A stretch of DNA of 64,000 nucleotides from Acidimicrobiales bacterium (GTDB taxonomy: Bacteria > Actinomycetota > Acidimicrobiia > Acidimicrobiales > Aldehydirespiratoraceae): positions 124,001 to 188,000 of the forward strand of contig JAWKIR010000004.1 in NCBI GenBank assembly GCA_041394245.1. The letters are read 5' to 3'. How positions within the stretch are numbered: position 1 is the stretch's first letter; each line of letters begins with the position of its first letter. The notes beneath the pieces are model-generated. The model was not told the origin of the DNA. It did not search any database and saw only the letters and a program-made list of their open reading frames with translations. This document shows positions 22,250 to 31,369 of this stretch, piece by piece. The translations under genes and the position numbers were made by a program.

Positions 22250-24208
22250 CGATCCGGACTCCCGATGCGCCCGATCCCGCCGCAGTGCCGGGTGGTCACG
22301 GAACTGCTCCAGCGCCTCCGGATTCGCGAGCGCCTCGGTGTTCGCCACGTCGTCGCCGTGCACGACGGCCCGGACCGCCAGTTCGACGATCTTGCCGCTG
22401 CGGGTGCGGGGGATCTCGGTGACCTGGCCGACGACCGCCGGGACGTGGCGTGGCGTGGCTCCGGCTCTGACCTCCGCCCTGATGCGCCGGGTCAGCTCGT
22501 CGTCGAGCGTCGTGCCGTCGCGGAGCACCACGAACAGGACGACCCGTGTGTCGCCGTCGATCTGCTGGCCGACGACGATCGCCTCGAGGACCTCGGGCAC
22601 CTTGTCGACCTGGCGGTAGATCTCAGCGGTGCCGATGCGGACTCCACCGGGATTGAGCGTGGCGTCGCTGCGGCCGTGGATGACGATCCCGCCGGCCTCG
22701 GTCCACTCGGCGAAGTCGCCCTGGTGCCACATGCCGGGCATGCGTTCGAAATAGGCCGCGCGGTAGCGACGGTCGCCGGGGTCGTCGTGAAAGCCGAGCG
22801 GCATCGAGGGGAACGCGTTGGCACACACGAGCTCGCCTCTCACGCCCACCGGCACGGGGTTGCCGAGCTCGTCGACCACGTCGATCGCGAGTCCGAGGGC
22901 GGGACGCTGGATCTCGCCGGCGTGGACCGGCGACGTCGGGTCGCCGGCGACGAGGCAACCGCAGAGGTCGGTGCCGCCCGAGATAGACGCGAGGTGCACG
23001 TCGCGTTTGACCGCGTCGTAGACGGTCTCGAAGCCCTCCGGGACGAGCGTCGAGCCGGTGGAGGTGATGGTGCGCACCGTCGACAGGTCGTGCGTGTCGA
23101 TCGGCCGCAGCCCCGACTTTCCGAGCGCCTCGATGAACTTGGCCGACGTGCCGAAGAGGGTGATGCCGGTCGCGTCGACCAGGTCGAAGAGTCGATTGCC
23201 GTCCGGGTGGAACGGTGACCCGTCGTACAACACGAGGGTCGCGCCCGAGGCCAGACCGGAGGCGAGCCAGTTCCACATCATCCAGCCGGCGGTCGTGAAG
23301 TAGAACACGCGGTCGCCGGGCCCGACATCGCAGTGGAGTCGGTGTTCGACGAGATGCTTCAGAAGGACCCCACCGGCCCGGTGGACGATGCACTTGGGCT
23401 TGCCCGTGGTCCCCGAGCTGAACAGCACGTACCACGGGTGATCGAACGGCAGTGCCGTGAAGACGGGTTCCTGCGGCTCGATCCCGGCAACGAAGTCGTC
23501 GAGCATGACCGCGTCCGGAACGTCGCCGGTCGTGCCGCCGCCGAAGAAGGGCACGATCACGACCTGCTCGACGCTCGGCAAGGCAGCGACGATCTCGGGC
23601 AGCGAACCGAGTCGGTCGTGGACCTTGCCGCCGTAGAGGTAGCCGTCACACGCGAACAACACCTTCGGCTCGACCTGATCGAAGCGGTCGACCACTCCGT
23701 CGACACCGAAGTCGGGTGAGGTCGACGAGAACGTTGCGCCGATCGCGGCGGCCGCGAGCATGAGTGCGTAGGTCTCCGGGATGTTGGGCATCCACGCGGC
23801 GACCCGGTCGCCCTCGACGACGCCGACGCGGATGAGCGCCGCCTGGAGGCGACCGACCATGAGACGGAGTTCGTCGCGGCTGAACACGCGGATGATCGAG
23901 TCGTCCTCGGAGTGGAACACGAGGGCCGGTTCTGGGCCGCGGTGGGCGAGAAGGTTCTCGGCCACGTTGAGCCGGGCATCGGGGAAGAAGCGCGTGTCGA
24001 TGAGCTCCGTGCCGCGGACGAGGGTTCGTTCGCCGCGCTCACCGACGACGCCGAGGTCGTCCCAGGCGGCTGCCCAGAACCCCTCGGGATCCCCGACCGA
24101 CCAGGCGTGCAGCGCCGTGTAGTCGCGATGGCCATGGGCTGCCGCGAATCGGGCCATCTCGGTCGCCGACGCGCGCTCGGGGTCGGGCGTCCAGATCGGC
24201 TCAGGCAC
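22247..24208 (-). CDS. Acetoacetyl-CoA synthetase (acetoacetate-CoA ligase)
   Basis: 653 residues, the normal size for acetoacetate-CoA ligases (about 650). Adenylate-forming motif FSSGTTGKPKCIVHRAGG, then GTDLCGCLV, the FFTTAGW-type YFTTAGWMMWNW signature, WHQGDF and IHGRSDATLNPGGVRIG. It makes acetoacetyl-CoA from acetoacetate, CoA and ATP for ketone-body, leucine or polyhydroxyalkanoate metabolism. The GTG at 24208 overlaps the nucleoside hydrolase by 8 nt, indicating coupled translation. Conserved start region EPIWTPDPERASATEMARF begins immediately. Confidence 0.88.
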   Translation of the reverse strand: MPEPIWTPDPERASATEMARFAAAHGHRDYTALHAWSVGDPEGFWAAAWDDLGVVGERGERTLVRGTELIDTRFFPDARLNVAENLLAHRGPEPALVFHSEDDSIIRVFSRDELRLMVGRLQAALIRVGVVEGDRVAAWMPNIPETYALMLAAAAIGATFSSTSPDFGVDGVVDRFDQVEPKVLFACDGYLYGGKVHDRLGSLPEIVAALPSVEQVVIVPFFGGGTTGDVPDAVMLDDFVAGIEPQEPVFTALPFDHPWYVLFSSGTTGKPKCIVHRAGGVLLKHLVEHRLHCDVGPGDRVFYFTTAGWMMWNWLASGLASGATLVLYDGSPFHPDGNRLFDLVDATGITLFGTSAKFIEALGKSGLRPIDTHDLSTVRTITSTGSTLVPEGFETVYDAVKRDVHLASISGGTDLCGCLVAGDPTSPVHAGEIQRPALGLAIDVVDELGNPVPVGVRGELVCANAFPSMPLGFHDDPGDRRYRAAYFERMPGMWHQGDFAEWTEAGGIVIHGRSDATLNPGGVRIGTAEIYRQVDKVPEVLEAIVVGQQIDGDTRVVLFVVLRDGTTLDDELTRRIRAEVRAGATPRHVPAVVGQVTEIPRTRSGKIVELAVRAVVHGDDVANTEALANPEALEQFRDHPALRRDRAHRESGS

Positions 24209-25199
24209 GTGCGTGGAGCTTCGCGAGGAAGTCGCCGAAGATGTCGTTGCGCTCGACCCGGTAGGCCTCGTGCATCCGGCCCTCGACCGGTTGCCAGGTG
24301 TGGCGATCGTCGACCCGGGCCCTCGTCGTCTCGAATGTCGGCACCCAGGCGGGATCGAGCAGCCACGCGATCGCGATGATGTCCCAGAGCACCCAACTCC
24401 GTCCGACCCGATCGACATCGCCGTCGATCGGGTTGGTGCGGTAGATCTCGTGGAGGAGGTCGCCGAGCGCCCCGTGGCCCTCGAGCCAGCGTTCGCTGTC
24501 GGGGAGCGAGAAGCCGAGCACCTCGGCCACGTGGTAGCCGGGCTGATAGAGGAGCGGCACCCCCGACTCGAACAACACGTTGGACGCGTGCCGGTCCTGG
24601 ACGAGGTTGAAGCTGTCGTCGGCGTGCGGCGACGCCGACGGATAGCCGGCCAGGAAGATCACGACGAGTTTCTCGGCGATCGACGGGTCGATGAGCAGCG
24701 CGGCGGCGACATTGGTCGGCGCGCCGATCGTGGCCACGTAGAGCGGGCCGTCGCCGTGGTGGGCACGGGTGATCAGATTGCGGGCGGCATCGCTCTCCAC
24801 GATGTCGGTCGGCGACGCCATGAAGCGGGTGCTGCCGGCCACCACCGGGGGCGGCACATCGAGATCCATCGCGTCGAGAACCCGCTGGATCTCCTCACGG
24901 GAGCGCCGCTCGCCGTGCTCGGCCGAGCGTTCGTCCCGCATCCTGGACCGTCGCTGGGGGCCGATGTGCGCGCTGAGCCGTTCCATCCGGGTGCGCTCGC
25001 CGCCCCGTCGTTGGGCGGCGGCGTCGACGACCTCGAAGTAGTGCCCATGGCAGAAGGGTGCTGCATGGATGGCCTCGATCGACAGACGGTCGGGGGACAT
25101 GAGCGCCCACGCGAGCGCGAACTGGTCGTCGATCTCGTTGGCGGTGTCGGTGTCGATGATGACCCGGAGTGGCCCGTCCGGCCGCGGTGGCAGCGTCAT
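24201..25199 (-). CDS. Nucleoside hydrolase family protein
   Basis: 332 residues. The N-terminal calcium-binding signature IDTDTANEIDDQFALAWAL (Asp-rich, 15-33) is diagnostic of inosine-uridine nucleoside N-ribohydrolases. It continues with a family-like LYVATIGAPTNVAAALL and a late RVDDRHTW motif. It would split nucleosides into ribose and base in the cytosol. The active-site His and Asp late in the sequence cannot be firmly assigned. TACCGT lies 8 nt before ATG 25199. It overlaps the acetoacetyl-CoA synthetase gene by 8 nt. Confidence 0.85.
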   Translation of the reverse strand: MTLPPRPDGPLRVIIDTDTANEIDDQFALAWALMSPDRLSIEAIHAAPFCHGHYFEVVDAAAQRRGGERTRMERLSAHIGPQRRSRMRDERSAEHGERRSREEIQRVLDAMDLDVPPPVVAGSTRFMASPTDIVESDAARNLITRAHHGDGPLYVATIGAPTNVAAALLIDPSIAEKLVVIFLAGYPSASPHADDSFNLVQDRHASNVLFESGVPLLYQPGYHVAEVLGFSLPDSERWLEGHGALGDLLHEIYRTNPIDGDVDRVGRSWVLWDIIAIAWLLDPAWVPTFETTRARVDDRHTWQPVEGRMHEAYRVERNDIFGDFLAKLHARA

Positions 25200-25207
25200 G
25201 GAACGCC

Positions 25208-25213
25208 ACGGTA
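25208..25213 (-). promoter_or_regulatory. -10 box of nucleoside hydrolase gene (leaderless type)
   Basis: TACCGT lies 8 nt before the ATG at 25199. Same class as the other boxes, slightly longer spacing. Confidence 0.4.
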
Positions 25214-25258
25214 ACCCCTGGGTCGGATGGGCATCGGGTGCCCGCCGCCCGGCCGAGC

Positions 25259-25540
25259 CTACGAGGCCGACGAGGGAGCGTGGTGCGCTTCGGCGCGGTC
25301 CGCCATGATCTCGTGGAACCCGTTGCCGATGAGCGCGCCGGCGAGCGGGCCGGTCCAGAATCCGATCATCGCACCGACGCCGAGCGCCACGTTCCAACCA
25401 CCGGACGGATCGGCGGTGTGCATCGCGACCGCGACTGCGGCGGCGATGACGAACGCGGAGCTGATCGTGGCCACGATGAAGCGATGCATGCGGAGCTTGC
25501 CGTCGTCGTCGAACAGCGGGGTGGAGCGGTTGTCGGTCAT
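25259..25540 (-). CDS. Small membrane protein
   Basis: 93 residues with two hydrophobic helices (FIVATISSAFVIAAAVAVAM and LGVGAMIGFWTGPLAGALIG) between a charged N-terminus and a short His/Ala tail. Unrecognised. An AGGAGG ribosome site lies 4 nt before the ATG at 25540, one of the strongest Shine-Dalgarno sequences in the window, so it is clearly translated and not leaderless. It sits between the nucleoside hydrolase and the ABC-F gene, all on the same strand. Confidence 0.75.
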   Translation of the reverse strand: MTDNRSTPLFDDDGKLRMHRFIVATISSAFVIAAAVAVAMHTADPSGGWNVALGVGAMIGFWTGPLAGALIGNGFHEIMADRAEAHHAPSSAS

Positions 25541-25600
25541 GGATCCTCCTTCGGTTCCCACTTGGATGGTGGGCATCGTCGGGAGGGGTCGGTTAGGGAC

Positions 25601-27553
25601 CTAGGTCCCGTTGTCCTCGAGTTGCTCCGCCGCGGCCGTCCACTGCTCGAGGAGCGCAGCCGCTCTCTGCTGGAGGCGCTCGTGTTCGGTGGCAAGCCGA
25701 TGGACTTCCTCGGGTTGGTCGTAGATGTCGGGGTCGGCGAGCTGGTCGTGGAGTTCGGCCACGCGCGCCTCCGTCTTCTCGAGGTCCTTCTCGAGCTTGT
25801 TGACGCGCTTGCGCAGCTCCGACGAACCCTGACGGTTCGGGGCCTTCTGGCGTTGTGGCCCACCCTTGGACCCGTCACTGCGGGCAGCCCGATCATCGGT
25901 CGAACTGTTCCCGGTCGAACCCCTGCCGGTCAGACCCTTGCCGCTGTTGACCTTGTTGGGGTCGGGTGGGGTCAAGACGTCGTCGGGCACACCGGTGTGC
26001 CAGGTGGCCGTGCCGTCGCGCACCTCGATGAGGGCATCGGCGACATTGCGGATGAGGTGGCGATCGTGGGTGACCAGGAGCACTGTGCCGGGGTAGGCGG
26101 TGAGGGCGTCCTCGAGCACGTCGCAGCTCGGCAGATCGAGATGGTTCGTCGGTTCGTCGAGCACGAGGAGATTGACCGGCTCGATCATCGTGCGGGCCAG
26201 CGCGAGTCGCGTGCGCTCGCCGCCGGAGAGGTCGCGGACGTGTCGATCGGCGGCGTCGCCCGGGAAGCCGAACGAGCCCAGCACGGTGCGCAGGTTGCGC
26301 TTGCCTGCGTCGATCCCGCCGGAGAACGCCTCGATGACCGTCTTGTCGAGATCGAGTTCGTCGGCCTGGTGTTGATGAAACGTGGCGACCGAGACGTTGT
26401 TGCCGAGCTCGGCCGTCCCGTCGGTCGCAGCGAGGTCGCCGAGGATCAGCTTGAGCAAGGTCGTCTTGCCGCCGCCGTTGGGCCCGACGAGCGCAACGGT
26501 CTGCCCCCGCTCGATCGCGAGTGACACGTGGGAGACGACGGGGACGCCGGTCTCGTAGCCGACCGTCGCGTCATGGAACTCCGCCACGGTCCGCGATGAG
26601 CGGGGAGGTTCGGGGAAGCTGAACCGGGCGATCAGCTCCTTGCGGGTCGGTACCTCGATCTTCTCGAGCTTCTCGAGGGTCTTGATGCGGCTCTGGACCT
26701 GACGGGCCTTCGTCGCCTTGTAGCGGAACCGGTCGACGAACTGCTCGACCTTCGCGATCTGGCGGGCCTGGCGCGCCGCGGCGGCCTCGATTCGTTGCAG
26801 TCGTTCCTCGCGCTGCACCACGAACTCGGCGAAGCCGCCCACGTACTCGAGGGCAGTGCCCTCGGCGAGCTCGACCACCCGGTCGGCGACGGCATCGATG
26901 AAATCGCGGTCGTGGCTGACGAAGAGGAGGGCACCGGGCCAGGTCGCGAGCTGCTGTTCGAGCCAGGCCACGGAGTCGACGTCGAGATGGTTGGTCGGCT
27001 CGTCGAGGATGAGCACGTCGGGCTTCGCGAGCAGCAGCCGGCCCAGGGCCACACGCATCCGCCATCCACCCGAGAGTTCGCGGACCGGCCGGTTGACCGC
27101 CGCGTCCTTGAAGCCGAGGCCGGCGAGCACCTTGTGGGCCTCGGCCTCGAGGGCGTAGCCACCCATCGCCTCGAAACGTCCCTGTACGTCGCCGTAGTCG
27201 GAGAGCACCTTGTCCTGGTCGGCCTCGGGGTCACCCATGAGCGCTTCGAGCTCGTGGAGCCGGTCGGAGAGTGCGGTGAGCTCACCGGCGCCGGCCAGCA
27301 CCTCCTCCATCACCGTGCCGGTGGCGGTGTCGACGAGGTCCTGGGGCAGGTAGCCGAGCACCATGTCGCGCGGGCGCGTGATCGAGCCGGTGTCGGGATC
27401 GGCGTCGCCGACGAGGATCTCGATGAGTGACGTCTTGCCCGTGCCGTTGCCGCCGACGAGCGCGATCCGTCGCCCCGCGCTGAGCTGCAGGGTGACGTCC
27501 TCGAAGAGTGTCCGGGGACCGTAGGAGCGCGAGATTCCGCTGGCGGTCAGCAC
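25601..27553 (-). CDS. ABC-F family ATPase
   Basis: 650 residues with two ABC domains and no membrane part. Domain 1: Walker A GGNGTGKTSL (about 34-43), signature LSGGWRMRVALGRLL, Walker B LILDEPTNHLD. Domain 2: GPNGGGKTTLLKL, LSGGERTRLALARTM, LLVLDEPTNHLD. A linker rich in Arg and Lys (FVDRFRYKATKARQVQSRIK) joins them and a C-terminal coiled coil (ELRKRVNKLEKDLEK) closes it, as in Uup/YheS-type proteins. ABC-F proteins act on the ribosome, as translation factors or in antibiotic protection. GTG start at 27553, 6 nt after the surE stop: one operon. The stop TAG lies in the palindrome GGGACCTAGGTCCC (25596-25609). Confidence 0.9.
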   Translation of the reverse strand: MLTASGISRSYGPRTLFEDVTLQLSAGRRIALVGGNGTGKTSLIEILVGDADPDTGSITRPRDMVLGYLPQDLVDTATGTVMEEVLAGAGELTALSDRLHELEALMGDPEADQDKVLSDYGDVQGRFEAMGGYALEAEAHKVLAGLGFKDAAVNRPVRELSGGWRMRVALGRLLLAKPDVLILDEPTNHLDVDSVAWLEQQLATWPGALLFVSHDRDFIDAVADRVVELAEGTALEYVGGFAEFVVQREERLQRIEAAAARQARQIAKVEQFVDRFRYKATKARQVQSRIKTLEKLEKIEVPTRKELIARFSFPEPPRSSRTVAEFHDATVGYETGVPVVSHVSLAIERGQTVALVGPNGGGKTTLLKLILGDLAATDGTAELGNNVSVATFHQHQADELDLDKTVIEAFSGGIDAGKRNLRTVLGSFGFPGDAADRHVRDLSGGERTRLALARTMIEPVNLLVLDEPTNHLDLPSCDVLEDALTAYPGTVLLVTHDRHLIRNVADALIEVRDGTATWHTGVPDDVLTPPDPNKVNSGKGLTGRGSTGNSSTDDRAARSDGSKGGPQRQKAPNRQGSSELRKRVNKLEKDLEKTEARVAELHDQLADPDIYDQPEEVHRLATEHERLQQRAAALLEQWTAAAEQLEDNGT

Positions 27554-27559
27554 TGCGAC

Positions 27560-28384
27560 TCAGGAGAAGTAGGTCTCGAGCGCGGCTTCGGCCTCGTGTG
27601 CGGCGCTCGGCTCGGGGGTGACGGCTTCGAGCGCTCCGAGCCAGGTGAGCGACGCATAGCCGTCCATGACCGCGCCGGTGTCGTCGCTCGACGGTGTCTG
27701 GAGTGCATCACCCCACGACATCTCGACGTGGAACGCGCCGTCGTGCCCCTTCTTCGGGGTGAGCGACGCCTGGGCCATGGACCGGGGAGGCGCGGTGCCG
27801 ACATCGGTCCGGCGCCAGCCCTTCATCTCGGCGGCGGGGAGGTTGGGCACGTTGATGTTGGCGACGACGGGTTGGGTGGGCAGGTCGGCGAGGAGCTGCT
27901 CGACCACGACGGCGGCGACATCGGCGGCCCCCTGCCACTGCTGGTTCTCGAGCACCGCCTCCATCGCCTGCCCCTCGACCCCCCAGGAGTCGACCGACTG
28001 GCTGACGGCGACGGCGCTGATGCCACCGTTGCGGGCGGTGAGGCAGGCGCCGACGGTGCCGGAGTGGTAGACGCTGCGTCCGACGTTGGCGCCCGGGTTG
28101 ATGCCCGACACGACCAGGTCGATGTCGCCGAAGGCCCCGAGACGGGCGAACATCGCACACAGCGCCGGAGCGCCGGTGACTGCCCACGCTTCGTCGATCC
28201 CGTCGATGTGCGTGCGATGCACTTCGGGCTTCATCAGCCAGATCGAACCGATGGCCGCGCCATATCCCGAGTACTCCTCGTCGGGGGCGGCGATCACCAC
28301 ATCGCCGAACGGTTTCATGGCCCGGGCGAGCACATGGAGTCCGATCGAGTCGATGCCGTCGTCGTTGGTCACCAGAATTCGCAC
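27560..28384 (-). CDS. surE: 5'/3'-nucleotidase SurE
   Basis: 274 residues. The N-terminus RILVTNDDGIDSIGLHVLAR has the metal-binding Asp8-Asp9 pair of SurE, and LVVSGINPGANVGRSVYHSGTVGA (read in parts) gives the conserved Asn and Ser/His. SurE removes 5'- or 3'-phosphates from nucleotides and is linked to stationary-phase survival. Slightly longer than the usual 250 residues. GTG start with TAGGGT 6 nt upstream, so it is predicted leaderless, heading an operon with the ABC-F gene. Confidence 0.9.
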   Translation of the reverse strand: MRILVTNDDGIDSIGLHVLARAMKPFGDVVIAAPDEEYSGYGAAIGSIWLMKPEVHRTHIDGIDEAWAVTGAPALCAMFARLGAFGDIDLVVSGINPGANVGRSVYHSGTVGACLTARNGGISAVAVSQSVDSWGVEGQAMEAVLENQQWQGAADVAAVVVEQLLADLPTQPVVANINVPNLPAAEMKGWRRTDVGTAPPRSMAQASLTPKKGHDGAFHVEMSWGDALQTPSSDDTGAVMDGYASLTWLGALEAVTPEPSAAHEAEAALETYFS

Positions 28385-28390
28385 CCGCTG

Positions 28391-28396
28391 ACCCTA
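28391..28396 (-). promoter_or_regulatory. -10 box of surE (leaderless type)
   Basis: TAGGGT lies 6 nt before the GTG at 28384. Predicted promoter of the surE - ABC-F operon. Confidence 0.5.
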
Positions 28397-28428
28397 TCGG
28401 TGTGCCGTTGGCGCGAGATGACTCCCGG

Positions 28429-29154
28429 TTACGTCAGGGTTGCCGAGAGACGAACGAGTCCCGCGAAGTGGGCGATGGCACCGATCACGACCATCAGATG
28501 CCAGACTTCGTGGTAGCCGAAGACCCGGGGCCACAGGTCGAGATGTCGTCCGGCGAGGATCACGCCGCCGACGGTGTAGACCAGCCCGCCGGCCAGTACC
28601 GCACCGAAAACGAGCGGGTCGTCGGCCCGGATGAGGAAGGGGACCATCGCGATTCCCGTCCATCCGAGTGCCACGTAGAGTCGGCTGCTCGCGGCACCGG
28701 CCAGGGTGAGGCGGCTGAGCTTGTGGATCATGCCGGCTCCGGCGAGCAGCCAGACGGTGATGATCGCCACGGTGGCGACGACCGGGGGAGCGACGAGCAT
28801 CCAGTAGGCGGTCTGGGCCCCGGCGATCGCGGCATGGATCATCGCATGGTCGAGGCGGCGCGTTGCGAGCTTGCGTTCGAATGTGTGGGAATGGCAGTGG
28901 TAGGTGGCCGACGCCGAAAGCATCGCGATGGTCGATCCCGTGAAGATGGCCAGCGCGACGCGGGAGGCGGCGGTGGGTGCGTCGAGGCCGGCGACGGTCC
29001 CCGCGAGGGCGAGCGGGGCGACGGCGATCTCGTGGATCCGGCCCCGAAGGCGGGGCACGGGGAGACCGTCGATACCCAGGCGACACACGGGCGTCGTGAT
29101 TCCGCGGGACCGGTGCGGCGCCGTCGTCTCGAGCTGCGTCGAGCGCGAAGTCAT
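28429..29154 (-). CDS. Hemolysin III (HlyIII/PAQR) family membrane protein
   Basis: 241 residues, seven hydrophobic helices. The PAQR/HlyIII signature residues appear: SATYHCHSH after helix 2 and the C-terminal HEVWHLMVVIGAIAHF with the H-x3-H and later His, expected to bind zinc. Described as hemolysin III in pathogens, but in most bacteria likely a lipid-modifying or sensor protein. ATG at 29154 (Met of MTSRST) is taken as start; a TTG two codons upstream is possible. No TANNNT box or Shine-Dalgarno sequence is clear. Divergent to the response regulator gene. Confidence 0.82.
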   Translation of the reverse strand: MTSRSTQLETTAPHRSRGITTPVCRLGIDGLPVPRLRGRIHEIAVAPLALAGTVAGLDAPTAASRVALAIFTGSTIAMLSASATYHCHSHTFERKLATRRLDHAMIHAAIAGAQTAYWMLVAPPVVATVAIITVWLLAGAGMIHKLSRLTLAGAASSRLYVALGWTGIAMVPFLIRADDPLVFGAVLAGGLVYTVGGVILAGRHLDLWPRVFGYHEVWHLMVVIGAIAHFAGLVRLSATLT

Positions 29155-29247
29155 GGCCAAGGCTCGGCTGTTTCGACGTGACTATGAGGGGCGTTGTCGC
29201 GTCGGCGGTCTCACTGTTCTCTCACCATCGTGTGCGACGCTGGTCGC

Positions 29248-29925
29248 GTGCCCACCATCCTGATCGCCGAGGACGACCGTCGAGTTCGCGACAGCCTCGA
29301 TCGGGCACTCCAGCTGGAGGGCTACGAGGTGGTCACGGCGAACGACGGCGCCCGAGCCCTCGAGCTGCAACGCGACCGTCGCGCCGACCTGTTGCTGCTC
29401 GACGTGTCGATGCCCAACGTCGATGGGCTCACCGTGTGTCGGACGATCCGGGCGCGAGGCGATGACACGCCGATCCTGATGCTCACCGCTCGTCACGAGG
29501 TCGGCGATCGCGTGGCGGGGCTCGATGCCGGAGCCGACGATTATCTCGTCAAGCCGTTCGCCCTCGAAGAGCTGCTGGCGCGGGTTCGCGCTCGGCTACG
29601 CAGCGCGGTCGTGGACGACGGCGGCCTGTCATTGGGCGACCTGGTGATGGACCTCGAAGGTCGGCGGGTCGACCGTGGCGGTCGGGTCCTCGATCTGAGC
29701 CGAACGGAGTTCGACCTCCTCGAGGTGCTGGTGCGCAATGCCGGAGTCGTGCTCGGCCGGGATGTGCTCTACGAGCGCGTGTGGGGTGGTGAGCTCGACT
29801 CCGAGTCGAAGACGCTCGACGTCTATGTGGGGTATCTGCGCAAGAAGCTCGAGGCGGACGGCGGTTCGCGTCTGGTCCACACCGTCCGCGGGTTGGGTTA
29901 CGTCGCCCGGGAGGGCGAGCAATGA
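29248..29925 (+). CDS. OmpR/PhoB-type response regulator
   Basis: 225 residues. Receiver domain with acidic pair Asp9-Asp10, phosphoacceptor Asp52 (LLLLDVSMPNVDG), Thr in LMLTARHE and Lys in DDYLVKPF. Winged-helix DNA-binding domain with LSRTEFDLLEVLVRN, GRDVLYERVWG and LDVYVGYLRKKLE. It belongs to the MprA/TcrA-type group of actinobacteria. GTG at 29248; GACGCT lies 6 nt upstream. The stop codon region overlaps a ten-codon ORF (29922-29954), and then the kinase: see that entry. It would be phosphorylated by the adjacent kinase. Confidence 0.92.
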   Translation: MPTILIAEDDRRVRDSLDRALQLEGYEVVTANDGARALELQRDRRADLLLLDVSMPNVDGLTVCRTIRARGDDTPILMLTARHEVGDRVAGLDAGADDYLVKPFALEELLARVRARLRSAVVDDGGLSLGDLVMDLEGRRVDRGGRVLDLSRTEFDLLEVLVRNAGVVLGRDVLYERVWGGELDSESKTLDVYVGYLRKKLEADGGSRLVHTVRGLGYVAREGEQ

Positions 29926-29955
29926 GTACCGTCGCCCGGGAGGGCGAGCAGTGAG
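29901..29955 (+). repeat. Tandem duplication at regulator/kinase junction
   Basis: Two 26-nt copies, 29901-29926 and 29930-29955, period 29, with one mismatch (A/G) at copy position 22. Each copy spans the end of a coding frame and the start codon that follows. The first copy ends the response regulator; the second opens the kinase. Confidence 0.95.
29922..29954 (+). CDS. Ten-codon junction ORF (MSTVAREGEQ)
   Basis: ATG at 29922 overlaps the response-regulator stop (ATGA) and its stop overlaps the kinase GTG (GTGA). It encodes MSTVAREGEQ, the last seven residues of which repeat the end of the response regulator, because the whole ORF is the second copy of a tandem duplication. Whether it is translated is unknown; it would serve as a coupling step for kinase synthesis. 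No homology-based function. Confidence 0.35.
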   Translation: MSTVAREGEQ

Positions 29956-31348
29956 CTTGCGGGTTCGGATCGTCGTGGTGGTCGCGGTGGTCGTCGCTGC
30001 GGTCGTGCTCGTGGTCGGGGTGTTCGTGCATCGCAGCACCCAGTCGGCGCTGGTGGGTGAGATCGATGCCGATCTGGTGGGGCGGGCCGAGGCGCTGCGC
30101 CCGGAAGGTGCGCAGGCGCGGCCGATCTCGGACGAGGACCTGGCGCGGCTCCAGCAGTTCGAGCGTTTCGGGGATCTCGGTTCTCGTCTCCGAGGTGGCC
30201 GCACCGATCCCTTCGGGCGGACGGTGGGGTTCGATGTGTTGGCGCGGGTGCTCGACGAGTCGGGTGAGGTCCGGTTGGTCCTCGACGCCGCGTTCGACGC
30301 GGCGACCGACCCGGCGCTCCTGGAGCAGGCGCGTTCGGGTCCGGTGTTGTCGAACGGCACGGCTGCCGACGGCGACGTCAGGGTGGTCACGAGGTCGTTG
30401 CCGAATCTGGGTTTCGTCCAGTACGCGCGTTCGCTCGACGAGGTCGACGCCGTGCTCGCGTCGCTGAGGGCGCGGACGCTCGCGATCGGTCTGGCCGCGA
30501 TCCTCGGGGCCGGGATCGTGGCGTGGTTCCTGGCCGGGCGGACGGTGCGGCCGATCACGGAGCTCACCGAGGCGACCGAGTACGTGGCCCGCACCGGTGA
30601 CCTCGATCGGGGGGTGGCGGCGACATCGGGTGGGGACGAGGTCGGGCGGCTGTCGGCGAGCTTCACGTCGATGCTCGATGCGCTGTCGTCGTCGCGGCGC
30701 CAGCAGCGCCAGCTGGTGATGGACGCGTCGCACGAACTGCGCACCCCGCTGACGAGCCTGCGGACCAATGTCGACGTGCTGCGACGCGGCCATGTGCTGT
30801 CGGACGAGGATCGTGATGCGGTCGTCGCCGATCTCGATGCGGAGCTCGGTGAGCTGAGCGATCTCGTGGCCGAGCTCGTCGATCTCGCCACCGACGTGCG
30901 CGATGACGAGGACCTGGCCCCCCTCACGCTGTCGGAGGTGGCGGAGACGGTCGTCGAGCGGGCCCGGCGACGTACCGGCCGGGAGATCGACGTCGTCACG
31001 ACGCGCTCCGTGGTGGTCGAGGCCCGTCCCGATGCGATCGCGCGTGCGGTGCGAAACCTGGTCGACAACGCGGCGAAGTTCTCACCTCCCGGGTCGCCGA
31101 TCCGCGTGGAGGTCGACGCCGGCCGACTGACGGTTCACGACCGCGGTCCCGGGATTCCCGAAGAGGACCGGGATCGGATCTTCGACCGGTTCCACCGTCT
31201 CGAGTCGAGCCGGACGCTGCCGGGTTCCGGGCTGGGCCTCGCGATCGTGCGCCAGGTCGCCGACGCCCACGGTGGTTCGGTGTTCGCCGGGCCATCACCC
31301 GACGGCGGCGCCGCCATCGGTCTCGTGATCCCGACCGTCGACGGATGA
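29951..31348 (+). CDS. Sensor histidine kinase (MprB-like)
   Basis: 465 residues. Membrane helix 1 (6-26), extracytoplasmic loop (27-175), helix 2 (177-195), HAMP (about 196-248), HisKA with SHELRTPLTSL and phosphoacceptor His261, and a HATPase domain with N-box NLVDNAAKFSPPG, DRGPGIPEEDRDRIFDRF and GSGLGLAIV. It senses an external cue and phosphorylates the regulator encoded just upstream. Coupled through overlapping stop/start codons. The loop has no recognised sensory fold. The sulfatase gene follows 21 nt later and may belong to the same transcript. Confidence 0.92.
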   Translation: MSLRVRIVVVVAVVVAAVVLVVGVFVHRSTQSALVGEIDADLVGRAEALRPEGAQARPISDEDLARLQQFERFGDLGSRLRGGRTDPFGRTVGFDVLARVLDESGEVRLVLDAAFDAATDPALLEQARSGPVLSNGTAADGDVRVVTRSLPNLGFVQYARSLDEVDAVLASLRARTLAIGLAAILGAGIVAWFLAGRTVRPITELTEATEYVARTGDLDRGVAATSGGDEVGRLSASFTSMLDALSSSRRQQRQLVMDASHELRTPLTSLRTNVDVLRRGHVLSDEDRDAVVADLDAELGELSDLVAELVDLATDVRDDEDLAPLTLSEVAETVVERARRRTGREIDVVTTRSVVVEARPDAIARAVRNLVDNAAKFSPPGSPIRVEVDAGRLTVHDRGPGIPEEDRDRIFDRFHRLESSRTLPGSGLGLAIVRQVADAHGGSVFAGPSPDGGAAIGLVIPTVDG

Positions 31349-31369
31349 CCGTGTGATAAGCCACCGGCG

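Noticed and set aside
25596..25609. Palindrome GGGACCTAGGTCCC at the ABC-F stop codon
   Set aside because: Perfect but without a loop and only 14 bp, so a weak hairpin; not reported as a terminator.
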